NCBI GenBank assembly: GCA_949358305.1
Contig: OX442321.1
Span: forward strand, 9,573,605-9,637,604
Origin: Strigamia acuminata
Lineage: Eukaryota > Arthropoda > Chilopoda > Geophilomorpha > Linotaeniidae
Direction of reading: 5' to 3'
DNA length: 64,000 nt
Shown: positions 50,112 to 62,028 of the stretch, piece by piece
How positions within the stretch are numbered: position 1 is the first letter of the stretch
Layout of the letters: every line of letters starts with the position of its first letter
Notes under the pieces: generated by a model
Told to the model about the DNA's origin: nothing
What the model saw: the letters and a program-made list of their open reading frames with translations, nothing else
Database searches by the model: none
Position numbers and translations under genes: made by a program

Positions 50112-50124
50112 GTAGGTGGCGCTC
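50112..50124 (+). promoter_or_regulatory. CTCF-like motif
   Basis: GTAGGTGGCGCTC contains the exact AGGTGGCGCT core reported for insect CTCF. A weaker relative (ATGGTGGCGCTAA) lies at 54463-54475. Confidence 0.35.
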
Positions 50125-53100
50125 GTAGGTGACTGAGAGCAAGGGGAGACGTGTGATGGGGATGGGGTGTGTGTGGGTGCGGGTGTGTGTCGTGCATTGC
50201 GTGCTTTGGTTCCATCATTCGATTGGCGGAGAGCACAAACGCTAATTAGACACAACTTTTCAATTTAAATTTGGGCTGACTAACTAATCGTGAAATGGCG
50301 TGCCCCTTTCATTTGATGTCCGGTCGGATATCAGAGCACTTAGAAGTTTCTCTTGGGAAATCTCATTGAATTGCCTCGATGTATTTCTCACTTGTTTGCT
50401 TCCTTACCGGGCTTGTTATAAACAAATTTGCAATTGATTTTTCGTGTATATAAATCAGTTGATGACGGCTGTAATTGGAGAAGTCGTGATCGTTACAATG
50501 CTTGTCTTGAGTGTTTTTTGCTGTTTGATGTTAAAGTTTTTTTATTTTTTTTTTTTATTTTTGGTAAATAAATATTTATCCAAATAATGATTTATGGCGA
50601 TTTTTTATTTCTCTAATCACACTAAGTGGTTCCTCTAATCATTATTTCCATTATTATTGCTGTGTTTGATGGTTTGAATTAAAGTTGGGATATCGAGGGA
50701 TATTTATTCACATTGGTTCGACATGGAGATGAACACCACTGTTTACGTTGGATTGATTAATTGATTTATGACGTTTCCTTGTATACTCAATGAACAAGTG
50801 GAATACAAATAGCAGAATGGTGCATTGAAAAGCGGTGTTTAATGTTTAATATTCGAATAATACATGGGATCAATAGGCGCTGACTCTACTTTTCTCTTTG
50901 TGAATTTTTAGCTGGTTGGGGTTGAACTTGTGATCTCTAGGGAGGAAAGACACGCTCAATAACCACTCAGGAAGGTGACTAATGCAAGAAATCTTCATCC
51001 GCCTAATGTGTTGTTTTTAAATCAAGACAATGTGAGATTTACACTTAAAGGGAATGGGTTGTTGTTGTTAGAATTCTTCCAGGTGTATAAACAAAGCTAA
51101 TTCATAATAGATGCCACAAATGACATTGTTAATGGGGTCATTTTTTGGCGATTTGCATACACGTCGCTCCGACGTGTTTGCTCACGTCCTTTCCACCAAC
51201 GAGTGGTCAAGTTGATTTAATAAATGAGTTTATAAAATATAGAAGTATCATTTTTGCCAGAGCAGATTAATAATTTCTGGTTTTCCTAGGCAAATGCACG
51301 TCAAGGCGAATAATTAGACCATTTCAGGTGGGAAAATGCACATTTTTGAGTGAACAAAAAAATAAATTATTGAGGAAATAATGGGTGACTGGACCCCCTG
51401 AGCCTTTTGAGTAATCTATCACTGATTTTTCCAGTTCTGTTTTTACACGGTTTTGATTTAACATGGTCTAGAGAAATAAATTTTGCACGTGATTTCTTTT
51501 GATTTAATAAGGAAAAATATTTTCATTGAGTGCAATTTAGTAGAAATATTTAGGGAATTTTCCTTGATTGTTTTTTTTTTCTAGAACGTATCTAGAGTGT
51601 AAAAAGAGAATTTGTAAAGAAGAGATAAGTGAGAGACTAAAGCCGTTGGTTGATTATCACTCATATCAAACGAAGGAGCAGATTTTTCCAGTCGAGTAGA
51701 GACATTTTTCCTATATTTGTCATTATTATTGGACTTGTTTCTCCTGACGTTTTCGGTCTTCTTTCTCCTTTCATCCTTGACTCAATTTATTATTGGATTG
51801 ATAGAAAGAAGGGAAGTCGAAGTGAGCATTAGTGTCTTCCGCCGGCACATCGTGGTGCTCAGTTTGCCACTCAGTTACTTGCGTGTGCGTTTGCGTAATG
51901 ACAGAAAATCAATCTGCAGTATGGGAAAGTGCAGGATAAGGGAGTGAGGGGGTGGAGGGAGATGGTATAGGGCTTTCTAACGAGGTCCCATGTTGCAGCA
52001 ATTACCCTTCACCCACACTCTTTCGCCATTCTTGTCACTCCGTAATGCTGTCATGGAAAACGAGTTTCTTTTACAAAAGATCTTCTGCTAGATGTAAGTG
52101 GGGGGAAGGAAAAAAAAATCTCTTAGCCCTTACCTTCACTTTAATCGAATTTTTTGGGCGAAATGTGTGAAAGGTATGATAGACTCGGCTGTTTGAACAA
52201 CATTATCGTTCTGAAATGGAAACCCTATCTTTGTTTGCTTCATTTTTTTTAGTATTATTATTAATTAGAGGAGTGGAAATTTCATTAGCTTGCGTTATTT
52301 TTTTATTTTTTATTTTTTATTTTTTAATTTTTATTTTTGGTGCGTTGTAAAATGTGTGCCTTATGGGAGAATTTGGAACGATAAAGTCGGTGAAGTATTA
52401 AGCGATAGCCGGAAGTTTTTGTAGGTTATGAAAAAGCGGCCGAGTTTTGGTTTTAATAGCTAACTATAAAAGTTAAGGATTGTTAAGTTTCATTTCGTCG
52501 CTTCGTTTTTATGGCTCAAAGTGTTTTGACTCATTCCTTTTCACACTACACACACGGAACCGATATGTGATTATTAATACGGTCATCAACGATAGAATTT
52601 TTCAGTTTGGATAAAGCCGAGCACTAAATTCGTATTCAAAACAAAAGCTCCGCCTTAGTTGACTTCCCTGCATTGGAAATTAGGTATCGCGCGCTGGAGA
52701 TAATTCCCAAGTTGTGATTGTTATTATTATTATTAATTTTTCTTTTTTCATTTTGTAGGGGCGAAAAAAGATCTTAATTTTTGTTTTAAAATTTTAATTC
52801 AAATGTCAACGTATAGAAACGGTTTTATGTCGCGTTCTCGTAATTACTCATTTTATAATTTTACCTAATTAGTCACTTCGCATGTTACAATTGTGCAGAC
52901 ACTCATATTTTTCTGCATTTTATTCTTTCAATTAACATTTCTCGGAATGATATTTTTTTTTAATGAGTCCAGTAGTGCAAACTTTAGTCGTAAATCAAAG
53001 GAAGAAAAGTTTTTTTTTTGTTTTTTTTGTTTGCCTTTAAGTAATTTTTATGAAAGGAAATTACATACTTGGTAATTTGCGGGCGAATCTGAGTGTAGTT

Positions 53101-55194
53101 GGCGAGCATACAAATGCATCTTCTCCCGTTCTAATGACAGCGCTTGTTCTATAAAACACTTCTAATTGGTTCGTACTCTACACTGTCCAGATGTGAGCAC
53201 AATTTTTTTCCAATTGCGATTTGGATTCTCATTTATATTCAACCGAGGCAATCTCGGAACGTTAAAGTTGAGTGAAAATCATCATCATTTCACTTGAATT
53301 TCATTAGGACAAATCCAAATCTAAAGCCAAGATGGCGACAGCAATACACTAAACCAATTTATTCATACATTCGTACGTATTTATGAATTACATGACGCAA
53401 ATAGCCTCAACTTCCGGTGATTAAAACGATTTAAACGCACCGAATGCACCTAAACCATTTAAATACAAACGACGCTCGATCTCCCCGAGTGTATTATGAA
53501 TAAATAAATAAATGAATTTTGCGTATTGCTTTCGGCAACTTGTTCTGCAACTCAAGTTGATCGGTAAGTGGTTTACGTGCTTGTTTTGCATTCTGTGCGG
53601 CTTAACAGTCACTCAAGTAAGTTTATTTAGCGTCTTCTTTACTTATTTATTAAATTTTTTCAAACAGAAGATACAAAGCTTTAGTTTTAGAATATTTCGA
53701 AACGAGTTTTTCTCGTTTTAGCACGGCGACAAGGTGATTGATATTACCTTCAAGTCGACACAGTTCGCAGACATTTTATTTGTGTAGCAATTGGTCCTCG
53801 GTGAATTGAGAGAGAAAAAAGAGCATTGTTTGCCTGCGATCTTGTCGAGTGCTGCGCGTCCCACAACGCGTTGCCGAGAACTAAGTGGGGAATGCATCAT
53901 TTGTTTTCCTTCGCACCCCGCAAGCGCGTCTTCTCGTTTTTATCCACAAAAATGGTGGGGATCGCCATAGGAGATAATGACGTCGTAAATTACGCACTTA
54001 TCTCGTTTTTGGTGCAACTTAGTGTTGCTGATTGGATTCAGTGGTGCGTCCAGCTGGCGTTTGATGATGTTACTTGAATCGAATGATTAATATGTATTAG
54101 GAATAATTCACGCGAGCGTTTCCTTCACACCTGGTTTAATTTGCTTAAATTCAATTATCAGATTGTTTGGTTATGCTTGCAGTTCGGATTCGGATAAAGC
54201 GGGGGAATCAATTTACGTCGAAGGCAAAATGATTGATTGCACTCAAGGAAATCGTACGTGTGATTGGAAATGGTCAAATGATGCCGCATTCAAATAAATG
54301 AAAAACAGAGCGACGCGGAGCCTTTAAGTTGTCAAGTTTGCGTTAATGGAAAAGACGATTTATCAAAAGTTTTTGGACAGAATGAAAAATGAATAGGATT
54401 GGATCGCGCGACAGTCGGGAATGATTATTGTATCAAGACACTAGTGAGTCGAATGAAAAATAATGGTGGCGCTAAATAAAGTTGATGCTGCGCCCGGATT
54501 ACAAGCGTAGAATTCTCCTTATTGCTTTAATAAATTTCAATTTGTTATTTTTTATATTGTGTGTATAAAATTTAATTGGGTTTGTTTGAAAGTGTTTTAA
54601 ATGATGAAATTTGTTACGGTGTTGTGTGAGTCGTTTGGAATTTATGGGGATTTTTTTGTGGAAAAAAAAAATCGGAAACTGCTAAAATAGCTGTTTGCTA
54701 AGGTGGAGATTTATTATTTGCCGCGGTTGCTGTCGCTTTGAGGTGTGCACCTGAAAAGCCCCAAGGTGAAAATGTAGAAACATTTTTCTCTTTTAAAAAC
54801 TCATTCTTTAACAGCTCTAGAAGATGAAAACGCGCCTCCAAATGGCTTGTTGCGAGCACCCACTCATTTCCTTCGTACAAAATACGTCGGAATTTTTTTT
54901 TTCTTAATAGTCTCGAATTAATTTACTGCTTTCCTAATCTCAAATTTACTGCCAGTCGTAAAAGTTAACAAAAAATGGAAAGAAAAGAATCCGCGAAAAT
55001 AGATGGGTTTAGGTGTGGGCCGTTCTGAGGCTAACCCATAATATTCCCATGTTATGGCGGTTTTGTGGATTGAGGCATATGGAGCAAAGGAGAGAGACTC
55101 AAGAAGATGTTTCAATGATTTCAATTAAAATAAGATTAAGTATGAAATGTGATTTTATTCTTTTATTTGTTTATTTCTTTTAAATTATCTCAAA

Positions 55195-55400
55195 CGGTTC
55201 AAAAATACATTGAAATGAATTGCAATGCATTTTGTAATACATTTTTGCATGCTATTGGTTTGTTAAATGTATTATGAAATGCATTACCAATATTATTTGT
55301 CTAATATGAATGCATTTTCAAAATGAATTTTTTTAATTGTATAAATAATATACTTAATTCTGCTAAATACTATGCATTCAATGTATTGCTACACATTGTA
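55195..55400. repeat. Degenerate ATGCATT-rich repeat
   Basis: Words such as GCAATGCATTTTGTAATACA, GAAATGCATTACC, GAATGCATTTTCAAAATG and TATGCATTCAATGTATTG recur in both orientations within about 200 bases. It looks like a decayed relative of the ATGCATTTTT arrays at 15330 and 48866. Confidence 0.4.
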
Positions 55401-58400
55401 AAAAGAATATATATATTTTAGAATGATATGGGAAGAGATGTATAAATAAAGGATTTATGTGCATTTAAATGAGTAATTTTTATTGTTTCAATTGTTTTTG
55501 TATGTTTGTTCAAGGATGAGAAATCAATGTTTGAAGGTGAAAACAAAGTAGGTGGAGGTCGGCGAAAAATTATGGGAAGATTCGAGATTGAAACGAGATA
55601 ACCTGCTTTGAACTGAACCCGTGAAAATTGGAAACTCGACTTTCAGTGTTGTGTATTTTCTAGTTGAAATCGCTAGATTCATTCGCATTCTAGCCACGTT
55701 AAAGCGCCATCACGGTTACTGAATACAGACACATTATCACCATTCAGAGCGGTTCAAAGCCTTTTTGTCACAGTAACTAAATACGATACAAATAGGATAT
55801 GTCCTTTCGTCTATGTTTTTTTTTTTCTTTCTTTTTTTTTTGGTGAAAAAAAAACATATTTTTAAAAAGTAGAAAATTAGTTTTATCCGTTTTTATCGCA
55901 AATTAGAACCATGCGGTTGTTATATGAAGTAATTTTACATTCTAGAGGAGTGCAGTACTGATTTAATAAAAAAAAGTTTTATATACCGTTCATTGTAAAT
56001 TTAATTTTTTCTTTCCTAATTTTTTTTTTTTTTATTAAGATTGACCGACTTTTAAGTGGTTGATTGGATTTGATATGACGGGTAAGTGAGCTGAGGATCT
56101 ATGATGATCATGCATCGCGTACTTATTTTTGCTGTCTGAAATTAGTAGCTTGATCCCAAAAATGATTTACTATACTCCAAACCGCCCCAACGTTGTCCTA
56201 ACTCCTATTGGTTGAGTAAAATGTGCGATGGTAATTACATTTAAACTGAATTTTTCAAGATAAACAATCTCATCCAAAATGGATGCTCTTGTAATTGAGT
56301 TTTCTCATAAAACACTATATATAATGTTAAAAAATTGACGAGAAGATGATATACTTTTGAAAAATGTTTAAACAACAAAAAAATATTTGATTTCTATTAA
56401 TTTGTAATGATTTTTTTTTTTTAAATTTTCCAACTGAAACAAAAAAAGAATTTCTTTAGCATTGTATGTAGGTTGTGTGACAGGATACGCTGCTGCTTGA
56501 AATAGAGCGCTTTCTACAGCTGTAGCCGTCCGATAACGTAGTCCATAAATTCGTTCCTTCTCCTCCTCCTCCTTCACCGCTTGTTCTTCCTTCTCTATCG
56601 CTGTGTTTCAGTCTTTTCATGGGATTCCCAACTTTATTTTTTCTTTATCAACTGTTTCTTTTCTGTTTGTGTTCACCTTTTTGCACTCGAATAAACACAC
56701 GCTCAATTCCCGTGCAAAAACAGGGCACTCCGAAGTGGTTTTGGGATGGCAAAGTCCCCAGTCTTATGTGCTTAGATGTGATTACAGGCAATTATGGAGC
56801 CATCTTAGCAACACTTTTTAAGGACGAATAGTCACGGATCTTCTTGACGCGGCTTTTTTCATTTGGAAATTGACAGAAATAAAAATTAAAAATTAAAAAA
56901 AGTCGCTCCGGGAAGTTTTTATTACGCACTCGAGAAGTGTAATTTTGATAGACGAAATGTTTCTCGCTTTTATTGATCCGGAGATTTTTTTTTATTTTAT
57001 TTTTATTTTTTTTTTATATTTTTCTTTTGGGTCAGACAGCTGTCAATTTTTGATGCAGACAGGGCGGAGTAGAACCATTTCCGGTTTTGCTCTCAGTCGG
57101 TAAAAATGCTGGTTGATGCAAAGATTTGTTCCATCTGTCAGCAGTTTTCGCGTAGGCTGCAACCATTGATGACTAGAAAAAATAGTTTTCGAGCGAAAAT
57201 GATTGGTTTGGTGTTTATTTTTGGGTTTATTTGATTTAGTATTATTATTTTGAAATTTAGATTAAAAAGAAAGAAGAAAAAAAAGAGATTGATTTGGATT
57301 GGATAGAAAGAAATAATAGGAATTTAGTGAGCGGAACCTTTTATTTCTTTTTAAGAGAGAAGAATTGATTAAAGAGCAAGGAATTATTGTCAAACTTTTC
57401 ATACATGAAATGGAGAATGTTCAGTTGGTCGGCAAAGAAGGAAAAAAAAGATGTTGAACAGTGAATGTGGCGCGGTGTCGTGTCCTGTGGGCGCCTTTCT
57501 TCTGTTCACATGGGCATGAAGCGGCACGTGCTCCGCTTGACTGAAAACCCAGCCCTTGTTCCCTATTGAAAAGACTTATTTTTTTCACATTTCCTCTTTG
57601 GAAAAGTTAACTTGACTTTTTACTCGCAAGTTGAAAGTCCATTTTGACCCCTCTTTTTCATACAAAGTGAGAAATTTTGCCCATTATACGGCGCGATTAC
57701 TGACATCTGTTGGTATTGATTAGAATACGATCAGCGGTCTATAAATATTGATACCGTTTTACATTACACGGAATACACTGAGGGAGGTTTTTTTTTATTC
57801 CCGTTTCTTTTTCTTTTATTCTTTTTTCTTTTTTTTAAGAGGAATAAGTCAGTGCGATACTGCAGAAAGAGGTTTGTCATAAAGAGGTGTTATGTGGTGA
57901 TGTTTCTGATTTTGTAAAGGGAAGAAGAAAAAAAAAATCTTTAAAAAAAAATCTCTCGTTGAAACCAAAGTCTATTCTCTTTTTCTTGGTGTCTTGATGC
58001 CTTCGTTTATTTTTTTTATTTTCGTAGAAAGTAATGGAAAAGGTAGAGAAAACGGCGCCCAACGAGTCGTTTAAAAACGAGGGGGGGAAAATGTATGAAA
58101 TGAAATAGGAAAGTTTCGTAAAAAGCTAAATGGAAATCGAAGATGAGAAAGGGAAAGGAAAAGAAAAGAAGTAACAAATTAGAAAAATGTTTAATAATAA
58201 ATTGTTAAATGGGAGGAGAAGAAAAAAAATTGAGAGTAAAGCGAAAGGTGATAAAAATAGCAATAAAACGGGTGAAACATGGGAATGAAATAAAGTAATA
58301 TTACCGTAAACTTGTTGGTCGCTTTATTTCCGTTTATAATGAGTTGTATATGCTGAGCGGTGGGTCAGTGAAGGCTATTGAACCGAACGCGTCTTGTGCC

Positions 58401-58854
58401 ATTATCATTATTTCTGGCTTGGCTGTTGTTCTCCTTAATTTGCAAAGACTCGTCTCTTTTATTCCCTGGTGGACCGCTTCGTATGGTGTTGGCCAATGAA
58501 AATGCGGACACAATTGGCCTCCGGGTGAAATTGATAGAAAGTGCCAGCGGCGACGAGTGCAGCAGATTACTTGCAAGCGTTGAGATGGGGCTTTGTGTTT
58601 TGGTGCACGCAAATTGAAGTGGCATCGCTGAGGCAGACACAAATACGAGTTGTCTGTTTGTGAAAAGGAAAATGTTGTTGGCACAAGTTTTGAATTATTT
58701 GTTTTAAAGACAGTATTTGGAAGTCATTAACGGTGACTTTCTTCCCTCGTTTTCTTTCGCATTCAAACGACTTCTTGCGCATATTGTTTCGTGTACGAAC
58801 AAAACAAAACGGAAAGAAAAAAATCTTTTTCTTTAATTAGCTTTTAGAGAGGTC

Positions 58855-58890
58855 TTTCTTTCTTTCTTTTTCTTTCTTTCTTTCTTTTCG
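58855..58890. repeat. TTTC microsatellite
   Basis: Runs of CTTT/TTTC on the plus strand, one interruption. Confidence 0.8.
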
Positions 58891-60399
58891 ACTGGGATTT
58901 AACTTTATTTGTATTTATTTATTGAAAAGACGGGTTTTTAAACTTATTAATTCTCATTAATTAGTTAGGCACTTATAATTGGTTGATTAAATTTTTATAA
59001 AGGATTAAATTGCATTGTGCACTTATGCAATGGGAAACTGCACCCTGCACCCATCATAGACGTTTGCTGTGCTTTTCTCGCGAGACAATTGAGCAAATCC
59101 ATTGTGGTAATAGGCAAAGAGAAGCCAAATCCCTCCCTTTCCTCTTTCTCTCGGGCCCCTAGTGGCTAAAATCCTCCAGTGCACCTTGGGAGACAAATTG
59201 GTGCTGCACTCGAACAACACACTGGCCCTCCGTACAACGACAACTCATTTAACGCTACCCGAGTCGGAATCGCCTCGGTCGCCTTAACGAGCGCTCTACA
59301 GAGAGGAAAGGGTTTCAGCGGTCGACGAGAGGGTTGCCGGGCTGCGCGTGGACACCAATCCAATTAAGCAACGAATGCGCAGGTGATGCTAGACCCCTTG
59401 ATTGGATTGACCAAACTCGTCCTTCATCTCCTTCGCCCTTCTTCCCTCATCTTAATATGCATGCGATGTCGGTGAAACGAGTTCGGCTGCCTCATTTGAC
59501 TAAGGCGATGGGAGTTGCAATTCCCTTTCTTATGGGTGGCAATCGTGAATTTTAATCTGGGGAATTCGGACTTGGTCCGTTTCCCTTTCTATTTTTTCCT
59601 TTCTTGTTTTTATTTCCCATTCGCCTTATCTGTTTATCATAATGTACGACGTTATCTCAGTTGGATCTTTAAATCTGTTGCTAGGGTTTGGTTGCAGGTT
59701 AACATTTGGGTATAAATGGATGTTGTTTCATTCTATTATTATTATTCCGAATTTTTCCAGTGAACGGCGAAAATAATTCTTATTGCTTCTGAGAAAATGT
59801 AATTTGGATTTTTTTTATTTTATTTTTTTTTTTTTTATTATTTTATTTTATTTCTTCACTTTTTTTTTTTTTTTTTGGTTTTCGTTTCCCCAAAATTTTT
59901 TTTTGACATGTCTTTAAAGTGGATTAGTAAAGTCAACATGCAAAAGCTTAAATTGCTTTCCCCATCTTCGTCTAGTCTCCTGAAAACTGCTCCATTTTCA
60001 GCCATAGGAATTGAATTTCGATTGCGCTCGGCAGAAAAGCCTAACTCGAGGCGGAGCATTCGTAAAGAAAATAAAAACTGGCGGTTGCACGGAAATAGAT
60101 AGATATTTAAATATTACAATTTTATTTCATTTTATTCTATTTTTAAATTAATTTTGTTGTTGTAGAAAAAAGAAATAATAAATGTATTCGGATCGTTTTA
60201 TTGATTTGTTTGACATTGTTTTTCTCCTCGTTGAATCGCATGAAATCTATTCAGAAATAGATGAGGCATCGTATTATTCGGATATCTTCTTCCTTCTACT
60301 CAATTCCATTGAAATGATTTGACACATGTGATGCGATTTCCTGCTTGACCACTGCTTTTTCTCGGCAAAATATCGCCATTGGATTTGAGCCAGAGGTCA

Positions 60400-61070
60400 T
60401 TGCGAAGGAAGTGATGGGAAAGAGAAGCAGAAGCAGTGGACTTGATGGAGACCGGAGTGTTTTATTCGCTTGCGCACTGCTTCTCGAACACTCCACTCAC
60501 TCTAGCTCTCTCTCCTCTCTCGTTTTCCCCGTCCCGGCCTCGGCTCTGCTTTTGCTGCTTGTGAGGAGGTCGTAACTCGCGCGAGTAAGATGTGTGCGTG
60601 AGTGGAGGGTAGAAAGCAGTCGTTTTTCCTGGATTTCTTTCCCCGAGGTGCTGACTTTGTCAGTCGAATGGTAGCGCATTTCTCGTCGGCGCGAGTTATG
60701 GTAATTCGACGAAATTGTATGGACGACGATTTTAATCAGAGGGCACGGCGTTTGGTGATGACGCAGCGTTTTGCAGCCATAACGGGTTGTGAGGAGACAC
60801 CTCTCACTTGGGTTGGGAAAAGGAGGGGGAAATTTTAGCGCTTTAACGCGGATGGATGCTCGAGGATCGCTCTTCAGACAATAAAAAGTTCTATCATTAA
60901 TGTTTAGAAAAGGAGGAGAAAGTCATTCGCTTCGAGGGAGTCACTTCTATGACAACTGCGAGGAGACGCGACGACTGCAGCGGCGGTGGAACTGGCACAG
61001 CTACTAATAAATGAGCTCGGCAGCCACTCGCGACGCGCGTTTCAATGGCAACGCCGCTCACTCAATAACA
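60400..61070. promoter_or_regulatory. GC-richer regulatory-like block with CT/GA tracts
   Basis: Contrasts sharply with its AT-rich flanks. It contains CTCTAGCTCTCTCTCCTCTC near 60500 (GAGA-type), several GCGCGAG words, and an X-box-like GTTTCAATGGCAAC at 61039-61052 (RFX consensus GTTNCC-N0-3-GGNAAC, one half imperfect). No coding exon is convincing, although short frames are open. It could be a promoter of an unseen transcript or an enhancer. Confidence 0.35.
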
Positions 61071-61869
61071 AAAGTCAAGTCGAATGAATACAATGTGTTG
61101 TCGGTGCAAATTTTTTTTATTTACAAAAATAATTATCCCATTGGTTATCACACAATTTTTTGGGGCTTGCACACACTGTTTGTGCCATCGATTCGGGTTT
61201 TGGTTTAAATCAATTAAAAATAAAAACACCTTTTTTTTTATTAATTTTTTTTTAATTTTTTTTTTTTTTTTTTGGTTACGTACTTTGCTTTGATCACAGA
61301 GAGAAGTCAAAGATTTAAAGGGATAATAGGAATAGCTAGTGAGCAATATTTTATGCATGACTTAATTATTTATTTTTATTTTTTTTCAAAAATAAATTTG
61401 TTTTTTTATGTATTTGCTAAATTGTTATGGAAATTAATCTATTTTTTTTTTATTTTTTTATTTTTTTTTATAGTAAATAAAAAAAAATGTTTTCATATTT
61501 TAATTTGGATGTCACTGGAATGTTTGTTTGTCATGCACTCGATAGCAAATTTGCATAATCCTATAGTTTCAAATCCAATTATCTTGAGTGATAAACGAGT
61601 CATTAATCTTACACGTAAAAAAATATATGGAAATAAATTTAAGAAATGAGACAACATTTGCAATCCAATAAACAAAACATGCTGCACTATTATCATCACC
61701 TTTGTTTCTTTTCATTTTTTTTTTCTTCTTTTTTTGTTCACAAAAATGAATTCAAAGAATTTGTCCCTCGATACAAGACGATGGCGAGTTGGTGTGTGTG
61801 TGTGTTGCTTTATTTACTTATTTATTTTGGTATAAGAGGTTTGGTTTAATCATTTCACCACTGGCATTC
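61071..61869. other. 3' UTR and downstream spacer of the TPR gene (minus strand)
   Basis: T-rich spacer. TTTATT at 61809-61814 and 61821-61826 are AATAAA poly(A) signals on the minus strand, 40-60 bases beyond the stop codon of the TPR gene. No other gene. Confidence 0.5.
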
Positions 61870-62028
61870 TCATCTACACGAGTCGGACGCTGGAGCGTCC
61901 TTGACCTGTAACCGCAAGAAAGCCATTTCTGCTCGGCGTAATTTTTCCATGTTTTCCAATAGAAGTCGGTTGTGGGGCTCTAGCAGCTGTGCCGTACGAT
62001 AGTACTTCCAAGCTTGTTTGAAGTCTCT
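61870..62028 (-). CDS. C-terminal exon of a TPR-repeat protein
   Basis: Read on the minus strand, an acceptor (TTTAATTGCAG) is followed in phase 0 by 52 codons and TGA (61870-61872). The peptide starts RDFKQAWKYYRTAQLLEPHN, then RLLLENMEKLRRAE and a short polar tail. The first 34 residues fit one tetratricopeptide repeat: small/aromatic residues at the usual helix positions (AW..YY..A..LEP) and the closing helix LLLENMEKL. A single TPR closing the protein, with 'ENMEKLRR', recalls TMTC-type and other TPR proteins, but the family cannot be fixed from one exon. Upstream exons are not visible in the 2 kb to the window end, so the last intron is longer than that. TPRs mediate protein-protein contacts. 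Confidence 0.8.
   Translation of the reverse strand, partial: RDFKQAWKYYRTAQLLEPHNRLLLENMEKLRRAEMAFLRLQVKDAPASDSCR

Larger units (their letters stand above)
49333..60399. other. Gene-less stretch
   Basis: About 11 kb without a supportable exon. It holds a CTCF-like site at 50112, an ATGCATT-rich degenerate repeat at 55195-55400, a TTTC microsatellite near 58855-58890 and many T runs. GC-richer patches at 53820-54080, 58360-58620 and 59160-59400 are open in frames on one or both strands but have no recognisable domain or splice pair; they could be conserved regulatory DNA. Confidence 0.4.

Noticed and set aside
56619-56831. 70-codon ORF with a signal-peptide-like start
   Set aside because: The hydrophobic start comes from a T-rich tract; no known domain or splice partner.
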